A DNA stretch of 64,000 bases from a bacterium (GTDB lineage: Bacteria; Bacillota; Clostridia; Lachnospirales; Lachnospiraceae), in assembly GCA_023664305.1 (NCBI GenBank), contig JAMPFT010000004.1:1-64000 (forward strand). The letters are read 5' to 3'. This document shows positions 51,768-61,500 of the stretch, one piece after another. Position 1 is the first letter of the stretch. Every line of letters starts with the position of its first letter. The notes below the pieces were generated by a model, which saw nothing but the letters and a program-made list of their open reading frames with translations, did not search any database and was not told where the DNA came from. The position numbers were made by a program, and so were the translations under genes.

Positions 51768-53927
51768 TCATTTCATTATGTCTGTAACGCCTCTCTTTGT
51801 ATTGATTCGGTCAATTTCTTCTTTGATGATGTTACCAAAGGTTCGTTCATCCATTTCTATGCTTTCCATGGCCGCAACCGACTTGTCCGCAAAGGCGTCA
51901 AAAATCCTTTGTTTTTTTTCGAGCACAGATGTAATTTTTTCATCTACCGTGTTCTCACATAATAATCGATATACAAGAACATTTCTTGTCTGCCCCATCC
52001 TATAGGCCCGGGAAATTGCCTGATTTTCGATAGAAGGCTTAAACTGTGGCTCACACAAAATCACGACGCTTGCAGACTGGATGTTCAATCCAGTGCCGCC
52101 GGACTGAATCTGCGCAACTAAAACGGTTCCTGACGGAGCTTTGTCAAATTCATCGATAATTTCCTGCCGCCGGGCAGGACTGACAGAACCATTGATAGGG
52201 TTAGTACAACGATCTCCCAATAAGTGAGTTATTTTGCGGATAGTATCAAGGAAGAAAGAAAAGACAAGAATCTTTCTTCCTTCTTCCTTAGCCTCATCGA
52301 CCAACTCCAACAAGCGCGCTGCTTTGGAAGAATCTTTAAGATCCTCTACATTCCAGGAGACTCTCCTTGTATCCGCATAATTTTTTGCAAGAACAGCCTG
52401 TTCATAGGCAGCTTCCTCGGTCTTAGACAGAGAACACCATTCCTGACTTTCAATCAATTCCGGAAGCTCCGTCAAAACATCTTCACGTTTTCTACGATAA
52501 TATACGGGAGCCACGGCGTTTCGGAATGCCGGTGCGGTAGACAGAGATTCCATTCCCTGAACCTTAGATGCAACATGAGGCTGTAAAATCCGAATTAGTG
52601 AAATCATTTCATCCACTTTATTCTCTAAGGCTGTACCGGTCATGAACAGCAACCGGTGTGCATGTTTGCTGAGCCGTTTGACATTAATACTTCGGCGTGC
52701 ATCGGGATTTTTTATATAATGCGCTTCATCGACCACAAGCAAAGTAAACTTAAATTCATCAGGGAAAGTAACATAGACAGTCGTTTCATAGGTGGTTACG
52801 GCTACGCCGCCTGTCTTCATCCAAGATTGCAGTGCAAATTTCCGGCCTGCCCCATGAACCTTTGTTACGCTCAGCTGACTTATTTTTCGGATTTCCCTGC
52901 ACCAGTTAGTAATAATGCTTGCCGGGCATACGACAACGAAATGTGTTGCACCAGTATTTCTCAAAGAAACCATTGTTGCTATAGCCTGAACGGTTTTTCC
53001 AAGCCCCATCTCATCCCCCAGCAAAACACGTTCCTGATGAAGCACATATTTTACGCCCCACTCTTGATATCTTCGTAATTCACAAAGCAAACCGTCAGGA
53101 AAAAAGCACTCTTCCTGAATTTCTCTCGCAAGATTCTCCGGAAGTCCATATACGGCATCATTGTTACCCAGAATGCCAGGATTTACATCCTCAAGGATAT
53201 TGAAAAACCGAACCGAATTAGCTGTAAAATCACTCCACGCATCTTCGCCAGAGCATCCACTGATTGAGTCGATCTCGGAGAGATATGTTTGAGCTTCAAG
53301 CCAAAAACTGTTGTCTTTTATTTCGTGTAATAGATTGTATGCATTGGTAGCTTTTTGTTTTTTAGCTTTTGATGAGAACAACCAATTGAAACGTCCCATC
53401 GCAGCTGAAAGATCCTCGATTGCATAATCAATCTTCTGATGATTGGCACGAAGCAGACTTTTGCATTTTTCTGCAACAGGCTGGCTTCGCCTGAATTGTG
53501 AAATTGCAGTGATAAGAAGTGTCGCTTCTGCTGTTTTACTATCAGTACTGATGCGGATTTTTATGCCCTGCCGTGCTTTTGCAACAGTATCATCTACAAT
53601 ATGCTTTATAGAATAGGCCGCATCTTCACTAATGCCATGTACAGACGCAATGGAGTAAACCGATGTCGACGCAATGTCGGCAATAGTTCTGAAGCCGTGA
53701 TCGCGCAAAGCCTTTACCCTGAAACCGCGTTTATCCCGATTGATCTCTTCAATTGGGATGTCCCGCAGAACTTTCATAACCTCCTGTGCGATAAGCGCGT
53801 CCGAAAACTCTTTAATTTTTGCGCGATATTCCCTTGTGGAGGCTTCAACATTATTCAGATTTTTGAGGAGTCTTTGATGTTCATCAATAATTCTTTTTCC
53901 ATCGGTTGGACTGAATGATCTTGCCAT
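51768..53927 (-). CDS. SNF2-family DEAD/DEAH helicase
   Basis: A 719-residue Swi2/Snf2 ATPase. Walker A is GDEMGLGKTVQAIA (about 303-316) and the DEAH box VVDEAHYIKNP is near 400. The C-terminal helicase motifs are VAQIQSGGTGLNIQSAS and AISRAYRMGQTRNVLVYRLL. The N-terminal 250 residues are coiled and helical, with a helix-hairpin-helix-like segment (FRTIADIASTSVYSIASVHGISEDAAYSI). The start is taken at the ATG at 53927 (MARSFSPTDG); a longer frame to 54035 is not supported. SNF2 proteins of this kind occur in defence islands and in stress or chromatin remodelling roles, so it could be a defence component here. Confidence 0.88.
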   Translation of the reverse strand: MARSFSPTDGKRIIDEHQRLLKNLNNVEASTREYRAKIKEFSDALIAQEVMKVLRDIPIEEINRDKRGFRVKALRDHGFRTIADIASTSVYSIASVHGISEDAAYSIKHIVDDTVAKARQGIKIRISTDSKTAEATLLITAISQFRRSQPVAEKCKSLLRANHQKIDYAIEDLSAAMGRFNWLFSSKAKKQKATNAYNLLHEIKDNSFWLEAQTYLSEIDSISGCSGEDAWSDFTANSVRFFNILEDVNPGILGNNDAVYGLPENLAREIQEECFFPDGLLCELRRYQEWGVKYVLHQERVLLGDEMGLGKTVQAIATMVSLRNTGATHFVVVCPASIITNWCREIRKISQLSVTKVHGAGRKFALQSWMKTGGVAVTTYETTVYVTFPDEFKFTLLVVDEAHYIKNPDARRSINVKRLSKHAHRLLFMTGTALENKVDEMISLIRILQPHVASKVQGMESLSTAPAFRNAVAPVYYRRKREDVLTELPELIESQEWCSLSKTEEAAYEQAVLAKNYADTRRVSWNVEDLKDSSKAARLLELVDEAKEEGRKILVFSFFLDTIRKITHLLGDRCTNPINGSVSPARRQEIIDEFDKAPSGTVLVAQIQSGGTGLNIQSASVVILCEPQFKPSIENQAISRAYRMGQTRNVLVYRLLCENTVDEKITSVLEKKQRIFDAFADKSVAAMESIEMDERTFGNIIKEEIDRINTKRGVTDIMK

Positions 53928-54180
53928 AAATATTATCCCCATAGTTATTTGCCAGATAAATGATATCTTTACTGCTGCACCGGGTACTGAAAACGCGCCG
54001 CAATATAGTATGCGTCGGCAACGAGGAAACGGCAAAGCTGCCTTCGAGTCTGCTGGCAGTCTTGAGCCGGATAAAACAGGCTGATTACATGAAAATCATA
54101 TTATTGTCATACATGCAAGCAAATGGTAATATATCAATATAAAGAGGTGTTGCCGACGGTTAGTCCGCTTTATATTTGAT

Positions 54181-54222
54181 AAAAATAACCGCTAAGTTTG
54201 CGAGACTGGGGCGGTTATTTTT
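54181..54222. terminator. Bidirectional terminator in the SNF2 upstream gap
   Basis: AAAAATAACCGC (54181-54192) pairs with GCGGTTATTTTT (54211-54222), giving T- or A-rich tails on either strand. The rest of 53928-54266 includes a short, more GC-rich stretch (about 53985-54080) with no recognisable gene. Confidence 0.75.
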
Positions 54223-54266
54223 ATGCCTCACTATTCTTACCAAATCATATGGACAAGGCTGAAACT

Positions 54267-54701
54267 CTAAATAATTCTTCCTTCCCGATAACATTCCCGA
54301 ATATAGTCCCTCGGCTGATAATAAAAATCTGAATTATAATTTGAAATAGATCGGTCAATCCATGAACCGTAAACCTCCAACAGAGTTTTGATTGCATCTT
54401 CTCCGCAGACGTCTTCTATCAGACGTTCATAGACCTCGCCAACCGTCCAATAATCGGGAATTAAGTATTTGCATTTTCCTACATTATCATATTCGCCAAC
54501 CGGAATACAATGGGACGTAATAAATTCAACCGCGGTTTTCTCAATCGGCTCACAATGTAATACATCTGCATATTTATAAATGCGTCGAATCGTTTTTTCA
54601 CCAAGCTCGGAGACGACTGTCGCGCGCTCCAGTTTTTGGCGTCTGCCGATAAACTCGATTAAGCTGCATGTGAAAAATAAATTACTATCACTCTTTATCA
54701 C
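54267..54701 (-). CDS. Hypothetical protein
   Basis: The protein has 144 residues, is probably soluble, and has no recognised family. The N-terminal part (LFFTCSLIEFIGRRQKLERA ... RRIYKYADVLHCEPIEKTA) is helical, and the C-terminal half has VGEVYERLIEDVCG and an aromatic end (DFYYQPRDYIRECYREG). Translation likely starts at the GTG at 54701; the ribosome binding site is weak. It is the last island gene, with codon use like the SNF2 gene. Similar short proteins occur near accessory loci in Firmicutes, but I cannot assign a function. Confidence 0.6.
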   Translation of the reverse strand: MIKSDSNLFFTCSLIEFIGRRQKLERATVVSELGEKTIRRIYKYADVLHCEPIEKTAVEFITSHCIPVGEYDNVGKCKYLIPDYWTVGEVYERLIEDVCGEDAIKTLLEVYGSWIDRSISNYNSDFYYQPRDYIRECYREGRII

Positions 54702-54785
54702 TTACTTCGTATCCCTTCACAAAAGTCAATGTCCTCAGTGCGTTTACAGTATGGAAGCTATCCGGGTTTAAGCGGTTAATTATCA

Positions 54786-54814
54786 TTGTAAACATATGAC
54801 ATGTATGTTACAAT
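54786..54814 (+). promoter_or_regulatory. Promoter inherited from a lost antitoxin gene
   Basis: TTGTAA (54786-54791), 17 bp and TACAAT (54809-54814). It lies just before a truncated RelB/DinJ start and now reads into the Ig-like protein gene. Confidence 0.65.
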
Positions 54815-54842
54815 ACTACCACAAAACAATAGGAGTCGCAAT

Positions 54843-54935
54843 ATGGCTGCATTACAAATTCGTATTGATGATATAGAGATGAAAACGCAAAGGAGTGACC
54901 GATATGGGAGTTATAAAAGGACAGATAACGGATAA
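54843..54935 (+). pseudogene. RelB/DinJ antitoxin remnant
   Basis: TAGGAG and ATG are followed by MAALQIRIDD, the typical first ten residues of RelB/DinJ antitoxins. The frame then leaves the family (IEMKTQRSDRYG) and ends after 30 codons, overlapping the next gene. No toxin gene is present. It appears to be the deletion scar of a toxin-antitoxin pair at the island boundary. Confidence 0.6.
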
Positions 54936-55500
54936 AAATGGTAAGCCGGTGGAAGGCGCGGATGCAGGCGTGATGAATCGGGGGTTTGAACCGATGTACC
55001 GCGCGGTAACGGATGCAGAGGGACGCTATACCCTGGAAATACCGGATGGCTGTTATCCGTTTTTTATTGCGGTAAAGGGTTATGGGGAGGAAAATCTGGA
55101 GTATTGGTGTAATAACATCGAATTGAACGGGCAGATAGAAATTAACTGTCAAATTGATAAATTGGAGCTGTATGGCCTGCATGTTTTTGAAATTAAGGGC
55201 GCCGCGCCGGCTCTGACCGTATATTTCCGGCCAATGAGTCTGGTAAAGGCGCTGAACGGGGAGACGGATATTGTCCCTGAATTTACGGAAGAATCTGTTA
55301 CCTGTTTTGTCAACGGCGAAAAGTGCGATTTGCTGGTGATGAACATGGTGAAGGAATATTCTCCGGACGCTATCCTTACCGGCTGTCTGATTCAGATTTC
55401 CAGGCCGGACAACATGACGGAAAAAAACAAGTTGGACTTGATTCTTCGGGACAAGGACGGAAATATGGGAATGGCGAGCCTGTTTTTTACGTTGGACTGA
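54904..55500 (+). CDS. Carboxypeptidase-regulatory-like (Ig-fold) protein
   Basis: A 198-residue protein with no signal peptide. Residues 1-80 form a carboxypeptidase regulatory-like beta-sandwich (GVIKGQITDKNGKPVEGADAGVMN, YTLEIPDGCYPFFIAVKGYG). The rest is a second beta domain ending in KLDLILRDKDGNMGMASLFFTLD. ATG 54904 is 8 nt after AGGAG. Function is unknown. It lies 66 nt before the GTPase-nuclease gene and could be co-transcribed with it from the antitoxin-remnant promoter. Confidence 0.75.
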   Translation: MGVIKGQITDKNGKPVEGADAGVMNRGFEPMYRAVTDAEGRYTLEIPDGCYPFFIAVKGYGEENLEYWCNNIELNGQIEINCQIDKLELYGLHVFEIKGAAPALTVYFRPMSLVKALNGETDIVPEFTEESVTCFVNGEKCDLLVMNMVKEYSPDAILTGCLIQISRPDNMTEKNKLDLILRDKDGNMGMASLFFTLD

Positions 55501-55566
55501 ATGCAGAAAACCGGGAGCCTTTTTTGTTGGATCAGATCTGGGGGAGATGATGGAAGGAGGCGTTTT

Positions 55567-58383
55567 ATGGGCGGACAGGCGGAGGAAAAAGAACGGAAAA
55601 AGCGGATCTGCGTCGGCCTGCTGGCCCATGTGGACGCGGGCAAGACAACGCTTTCGGAGGCGCTTTTGTACACGGCGGGGGCGCTGAGAAAGCTGGGCAG
55701 GGTTGACCACGGAGACGCTTTCCTTGACAATTTTTCGCTGGAGCGGGAGCGGGGAATCACCATCTTTTCCAAACAGGCGCAGCTTCTCTGGAAGGGGATG
55801 GAGGTGACGCTTCTGGATACGCCGGGGCATGTGGATTTCTCGGCGGAGATGGAGCGGACGCTGCGGGTGCTGGATTACTGCGTGCTGGTGATCAGCGGTT
55901 CCGACGGCGTCCAGGGACATACGGGGACGCTTTGGAAGCTGTTGAAGCAATATGAGATTCCGGTTTTTTTATTCATCAATAAGATGGATCAGCCTGACAC
56001 GGACAGGACGAGGCTGCTGCGGGAATTGCAGGCAAGACTGGACGGAGGCTGTCTGGAGTTCGGGCCAAACGCGGAGGCGCACAGCGAATTTTGGGAAGAG
56101 CTTTCCATGTGCAGCGAGGAGCTTTTGGAAGAGTATCTGGAGACGGGGACTTTGGCGGAGTCGTCCGTGCAGCGGGCGGTGGCCCGGCGGCAGATTTTCC
56201 CCTGTTATTTCGGCTCGGCGCTTCGCCTGGAAGGGGTGGAGGAGCTGCTGGACGGGCTTTGTCGGTATACAGGGAGCAGGGAATATCCGGAAGAGTTCGG
56301 CGCGAGAGTTTATAAGATCTCCCGGGATCCGGCGGGGAACCGTCTCACGCATCTGAAGGTGACGGGAGGGACGCTGCGGGTCAAGATGTCGATCCGGATG
56401 CCGGAGGGAAGCCGGGAGGGCGCATCCTCCGGGGAGGAATACCGGGAGGAGAAGGCGGACTTGCTGCGGGTGTACGAGGGCGCGGGATTCCGGACGGTAG
56501 AGAAGGTGGAGGCCGGAGGAATCTGCGCCGTCGCGGGCTTTACCCGTACCTATGCCGGGCAGGGGCTGGGGTACGAAAAGGACAGCGAGGGCTGCGCCCT
56601 TGCGCCGGTGTTGAGCTATCGGCTGGCGCTTCCGCCGGGGACAGACGAGGTGAAGGCGCTGGGGCAGCTGCGGAGACTGGAGGAAGAGGAGCCGCAGCTT
56701 CATGTGGTCTGGCAGGAGCGGCTCCGGGAGATTCACGTTCAGGTCATGGGAGAGGTACAGACGGAGATTTTGAAGCGTCTGATTCTGGAGCGCTTCGGCC
56801 TGGAGGTAGAGTTTGCGGACGGCAGGCTTTTGTACCGGGAAACCATAACGGGGCCAGTAGAAGGAATCGGCCATTTCGAACCCCTGCGCCATTACGCGGA
56901 GGTGCATCTTTTGCTGGAGCCGGGAGAGCCGGGGAGCGGACTGGCGTTCGAGTCGGCCTGCGGGGAGGATCAGCTGGATCGGAACTGGCAGCGGCTGATT
57001 CTGACGCATTTGGAAGAAAAGACGCACTTGGGAGTGCTGACGGGGTCTCCGATCACGGATATGAAAATTACGCTGCTGGCGGGAAGGGCGCACCTGAAGC
57101 ATACCGAGGGCGGCGATTTCCGGCAGGCCACCTACCGGGCGCTGCGGCAGGGGCTGATGCAGGCGGAGAGTGTTCTGCTGGAGCCGGTTCTTGCCTTTAC
57201 GCTGGAGCTGCCCACAGAGCAGCTGGGGCGCGCCATGTCGGACATCCGGCGGATGTGCGGCAGATTTGATCCGCCTGTGACAACAGGGGAGAGCAGCGTG
57301 ATCACCGGCAGCGCTCCCGCGGCAACGATTCGGGACTATCAGAGGGAAGTGAACGCCTATACCAGAGGGCGCGGCAGATTCTCCTGTGTGCTGAAGGGGT
57401 ATGAGCCCTGCCACAATGCGGAGCAGGTGATCGGGGAGACAGGGTACGATCCGGACGCCGATCAGGAGAATCCGTCTTCCTCCGTATTTTGCGCCCATGG
57501 CGCGGGGTTCCTTGTAAATTGGAGAGAGGTGCCAAATTATGCCCATGTGGAAAGCGGCTGGCAGCCGCCGGAAGCTGCGGGGAACTCCGGGTCGGAGGAC
57601 GGCCGGGAGAGCGGGAGCGGAACGCGCGGAAAAAATCCTCAGCCGGAGGAGCAAGGCCGCACCGATCATATTACCTTAGAGGAGATCGAGGCGATTTTTC
57701 AGCAGACCTACCGGAAGAGTATAAAGGCTTATGAGCCTTACCGGGTGCATAAGCGGAACAACGGGGGAGGAAGCGGGCAGGAGGAAGCCGCGGGTTTCGG
57801 GAAGCAGACGGGAGCCGGAGGACAGAGCGGACTTCAGCGGCACTCTGGAAAGACAGGCGACCGGGAGGAGGAGGAATCCTATTTCCTGGTGGACGGCTAT
57901 AACATTATCTTTGCCTGGGAGGATCTGCGGAGCCTGGCGGAGACGAATATTGACGGCGCGCGGGACAGGCTGATGGATGTCTGCTGCAATTTTCAGGGCT
58001 GCGACGGGGCGACGCTGATTCTGGTCTTCGACGCTTACAAGGTAAAGGGAAACCCGGGCTCGGTACAGAAGTATCACAATATTTATGTGGTGTATACGAA
58101 GGAGGCGGAGACCGCGGATCAGTATATCGAAAAGACGGTGCATCGGATCGGGAAAAAGCATCGTGTCACCGTCGCGACCTCGGACGCGCTGGAGCAGATG
58201 ATTATCTGGGGCGCCGGAGCTACCCGCCTGTCCGCCCGGGGCTTTCGGGAGGCGATAGAGGAGGCCGCACTGCGGATGCGTGAGAATTTTACGGGAGACG
58301 GCAGGCTCTCCAACCGGATCCGGGTGCCGGAGGAACACAAGATTGCCGGGGAAAGCGGGCAGGATAGTCCATTCCGGGGATGA
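55567..58383 (+). CDS. TetM-like ribosomal-protection GTPase fused to a Rae1/YacP-type NYN domain
   Basis: The protein has 938 residues. The N-terminal two thirds is an EF-G-like translational GTPase of the Tet(M)/Tet(W) type: G1 AHVDAGKTT (20-28), RGITIF, G3 DTPGH (84-88), G4 NKMD (138-141), then domains II-V with VMGEVQTEILKR. After a low-complexity linker (about 660-765) a PIN/NYN domain begins with FLVDGYNIIFAWEDL and contains LVFDAYKVKGN and VTVATSDALEQ. This matches YacP/Rae1, a ribosome-associated A-site mRNA endonuclease in Bacillus. GGAGG is 7 nt before ATG 55567. The fusion implies ribosome rescue or mRNA cutting at the A site. Drug resistance cannot be assumed. Confidence 0.88.
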   Translation: MGGQAEEKERKKRICVGLLAHVDAGKTTLSEALLYTAGALRKLGRVDHGDAFLDNFSLERERGITIFSKQAQLLWKGMEVTLLDTPGHVDFSAEMERTLRVLDYCVLVISGSDGVQGHTGTLWKLLKQYEIPVFLFINKMDQPDTDRTRLLRELQARLDGGCLEFGPNAEAHSEFWEELSMCSEELLEEYLETGTLAESSVQRAVARRQIFPCYFGSALRLEGVEELLDGLCRYTGSREYPEEFGARVYKISRDPAGNRLTHLKVTGGTLRVKMSIRMPEGSREGASSGEEYREEKADLLRVYEGAGFRTVEKVEAGGICAVAGFTRTYAGQGLGYEKDSEGCALAPVLSYRLALPPGTDEVKALGQLRRLEEEEPQLHVVWQERLREIHVQVMGEVQTEILKRLILERFGLEVEFADGRLLYRETITGPVEGIGHFEPLRHYAEVHLLLEPGEPGSGLAFESACGEDQLDRNWQRLILTHLEEKTHLGVLTGSPITDMKITLLAGRAHLKHTEGGDFRQATYRALRQGLMQAESVLLEPVLAFTLELPTEQLGRAMSDIRRMCGRFDPPVTTGESSVITGSAPAATIRDYQREVNAYTRGRGRFSCVLKGYEPCHNAEQVIGETGYDPDADQENPSSSVFCAHGAGFLVNWREVPNYAHVESGWQPPEAAGNSGSEDGRESGSGTRGKNPQPEEQGRTDHITLEEIEAIFQQTYRKSIKAYEPYRVHKRNNGGGSGQEEAAGFGKQTGAGGQSGLQRHSGKTGDREEEESYFLVDGYNIIFAWEDLRSLAETNIDGARDRLMDVCCNFQGCDGATLILVFDAYKVKGNPGSVQKYHNIYVVYTKEAETADQYIEKTVHRIGKKHRVTVATSDALEQMIIWGAGATRLSARGFREAIEEAALRMRENFTGDGRLSNRIRVPEEHKIAGESGQDSPFRG

Positions 58384-58466
58384 GACGGCTGTGCTAAAAT
58401 AAGGGATACCGTTATCGGGCAGCCGACAGACGGAATTGGCCGGAGCGCGGATCGGCGGACGGAAGT

Positions 58467-58548
58467 ACAGAAAAGCAATACAGAAAAGCAATACAGAAAA
58501 GCAATACAGAAAAGCAATACAGAAAAGCAATACAGAAAAGCAATACAG
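58467..58548 (+). repeat. 13-bp simple repeat, six copies
   Basis: ACAGAAAAGCAAT is repeated exactly six times (58467-58544) plus ACAG. It lies 36 bp before the GH2 gene start, between the upstream stop and the ribosome binding site. It has no spacers and is not a CRISPR. Confidence 0.95.
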
Positions 58549-58584
58549 GCGCAGGAAGCGTTTACAACAGGACGGAGGAAGAAG

Positions 58585-61500
58585 ATGGACGGATGTGTGA
58601 TACCTTTTTATGACGGGTGGTCTTTTCTGCGGACGGAGCCGGAGACCACTCCCCGGGAGGCGGAGGAGCGAAAGGGAGAGTTTACCCCAGTGGAGCTGCC
58701 GCACGACTGGCTGATTTACGATGCGAAAAATCTCTACCGGGACGGTTACGGCTGGTATCGGAAGGAATTTGAGATAAATTTGAGCCGGGGAGAGAAGGCC
58801 ATCCTGCGTTTTGACGGGGTATATATGGATTCCACGGTTTATGTCAATGGCAGCAGAATCGGGGACTGGAAATACGGCTATTCCACCTTTGACATGGATA
58901 TCACCCCGGCGTTGAAGCCGGGGAAAAACAGTGTGCTGGTGTTGGTGCGGTTTCAGTCGCCGAACAGCAGATGGTATTCCGGCGCAGGTATTTACCGCAA
59001 GGTCTGGCTGAAGATTTGTCCGCCGGTTTATCTGCCTCTGGACGGGACGTATGTGACGGTGAGAAAATGCGAAGGCGGCTTCCGGCTGGAGGCGGAGACG
59101 GAGATCGCGGGGAGCGAGTCGGAGAGGTTCGGAGCTGGCAACGCGGAGAATGTGGCGGAGACCGCGAGGAGCGAGTCGGAGAGGTTCGGAGCCGGCAACG
59201 TGGAGGCGGAGACGGAGATCGCGGGGAGCGAGCCGGAGGGAACTGGAGCTGGCAACACGGAGAAAGTGGCGGAGATTGCCGGAGAAGCCGGAAAATTACC
59301 GCAGGAGCTGTGCTGCCGCTACCGCCTTTGGAAGGACGGAGAAATGATACAGGAATTGGGCCGGTCTTTGGCGGAGCGGGCTGACGAAGAAGGGATTACG
59401 GGAAAAACATTTCTTTCCGCCCTGATTCCCGATCCCGCGCTCTGGGATCTTGAGGATCCGCAGTGCTACCGGCTTTCGGTGGAGCTTTGCAGCGGAAACG
59501 GGGAAAAGGTTTTCGACAGGCAGGACATCACGATAGGCTTCCGCACCCTGGAATTTACGGCGGATAAGGGGTTGTTTTTAAACGGCAGGCATGTGAAAAT
59601 ACATGGCGTCTGCGAGCATCATGATCTGGGATGTCTGGGGGCGGCCTTCCATGCTCCGGCCATGGAGCGGAAAATCCGGATGCTGCAGAAGATGGGCGTG
59701 AACGCCATCCGCACCAGCCACAATATGCCCGCGCCGGAGCTGATGGAGTTGGCGGATCGAATGGGAATGCTGATCTTAAGCGAGGGCTTTGACATGTGGG
59801 AGCGCTCCAAGACAAAGTATGATTACGGCCGGTTCTTTGGGGAATGGTGCGAGAGGGATGTGCGCAGCTGGGTGCGGCGGGACAGAAACCATCCCAGCCT
59901 TTTGCTTTGGTCCATCGGAAACGAGATTTACGATACGCATGCCGACGAGCACGGTCAGGAAATTACCCGCAGACTGGTGAAGGCGGTGCGGGAGCAGGAT
60001 CCGAAGGCGAACGCGCTGATTACCATCGGCTCCAACTATATGCCCTGGGAGAATGCGAGAAGGTGCGCGGATATCGTCAAGGTTGCGGGGTATAACTACG
60101 GGGAGGCCTGTTATGAGGAGCATCATCGCGCGCATCCGGACTGGATGATGTACGGCAGCGAGACCGGTTCCGTGGTGCAGAGCAGGGGAATTTACCATTT
60201 CCCGCTGCGGCAGGAGATTTTGTCGGAGGAGGATCTGCAGTGCTCCTCCCTGGGCAATTCCTCCACAAGCTGGGGGGCCAGAAGCTGGCAGAAATGTATC
60301 ACTGACGACAGGGATCCGGAGTATATCTGGGGACAGTTTCTCTGGACGGGAGTTGACTATATCGGGGAGCCTACGCCATATCACACGAAAAACTCCTATT
60401 TCGGGCAGATCGATACGGCGGGATTTCCCAAGGACTCCTATTATGTATTTCAGGCGGAGTGGACCGACGTCAAAAAGGCACCCATGGTACACCTGTTCCC
60501 TTATTGGGATTTCAATCCCGGTCAGATCATCGACGTTCAGGCCTGCACCAATGCGCCCTGTGTGGAGCTGTTTGTCAACGGACAGTCCCGGGGAAAGCAG
60601 CAGATTGATCACGCTCGCGGGCTGCAGCTGGTGGCGCACTGGCAGGCAGCGTACGAGCCGGGGACGATTACAGCGGTTGCCTATGACGAAGAGGGCGTTG
60701 AGATCGCAAGGGACAGCCACACTTCTTTCGGGGACAGCCGCCGGATCCTGCTTGCGGCGGACAGAGTGCAGATGACAGCCGACGGCGAGGATATGTGCTT
60801 TGTCACGGTCTCCACGGAGGATGAAAAAGGGAATCCGGTGGAAAACGCCGCGGATTATGTGAAAGCACAGCTTTCGGGGCCGGGGCGGATTCTGGGACTG
60901 GACAACGGAGACAGTACGGACTTTGACGATTATAAAACTACGGTGAGGAAGCTGTTTTCGGGAAAGCTTCTGATCGTGGTGGGAAGCACTAACGAGGCGG
61001 GGGAGATTACCCTGCGGGTGTCCGGCAGGGGGCTGGAACCGGCGGAACTGAGGCTTTGTGCGCTTCCGGCGGAGGGCAATATTTTCAGAAAAAGCTATCT
61101 GGAGGATTGCCGCCGGATGGAAGCAGTGGTTTCGGCGGAGGGTAACGTTTTCCGGAAAAGCGCTCCTGAGGATTGCCGCACAGTAGAAGCAGAGTTCCCG
61201 GAGCGGATTCCGATTCGGAAGCTGGAGCTTTTGGCATCAGAGGAAAGGACGCTTACCGGGGAAAAGCGGGAGCTTTTGATCGAAGCGCGGGTTTATCCGG
61301 AGAACACGACGGACAGGCAGCTTGTCTGGAAGGCGGTAAATGAGGCTGGGATCGAGGTAAACTTCGCGAAGGCAGAGGGCTTCCGGGACGGGCAGGGAAG
61401 GAATCTGGCAAGGGTAAAGGCGCTGGGGGACGGAGCGTTCTATGTGCGCTGCATGGCCGTCACGGGAGGCCGGGCGGCATTGATTTCCCAGCTGGAGTGT

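Larger units (their letters stand above)
50310..54840. other. AT-rich accessory island
   Basis: Base composition falls abruptly from the GC-rich pattern on both sides to visibly AT-rich DNA, with AT-ending codons, weak ribosome binding sites and all genes on the minus strand. Contents are a DUF3791/DUF3990 pair with a small partner, a nucleotidyltransferase, a SNF2 helicase and an unknown protein. No integrase, transposase or obvious att repeats are seen. Acquisition by horizontal transfer is the likely explanation. Confidence 0.75.

Noticed and set aside
55567-58383. Calling the GTPase a tetracycline resistance gene
   Set aside because: It is TetM-like in fold only; the nuclease fusion and chromosomal context argue for a housekeeping or stress role.
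58467-58548. CRISPR-like array
   Set aside because: The units are only 13 bp and directly adjacent, without spacers, and no cas genes are nearby.
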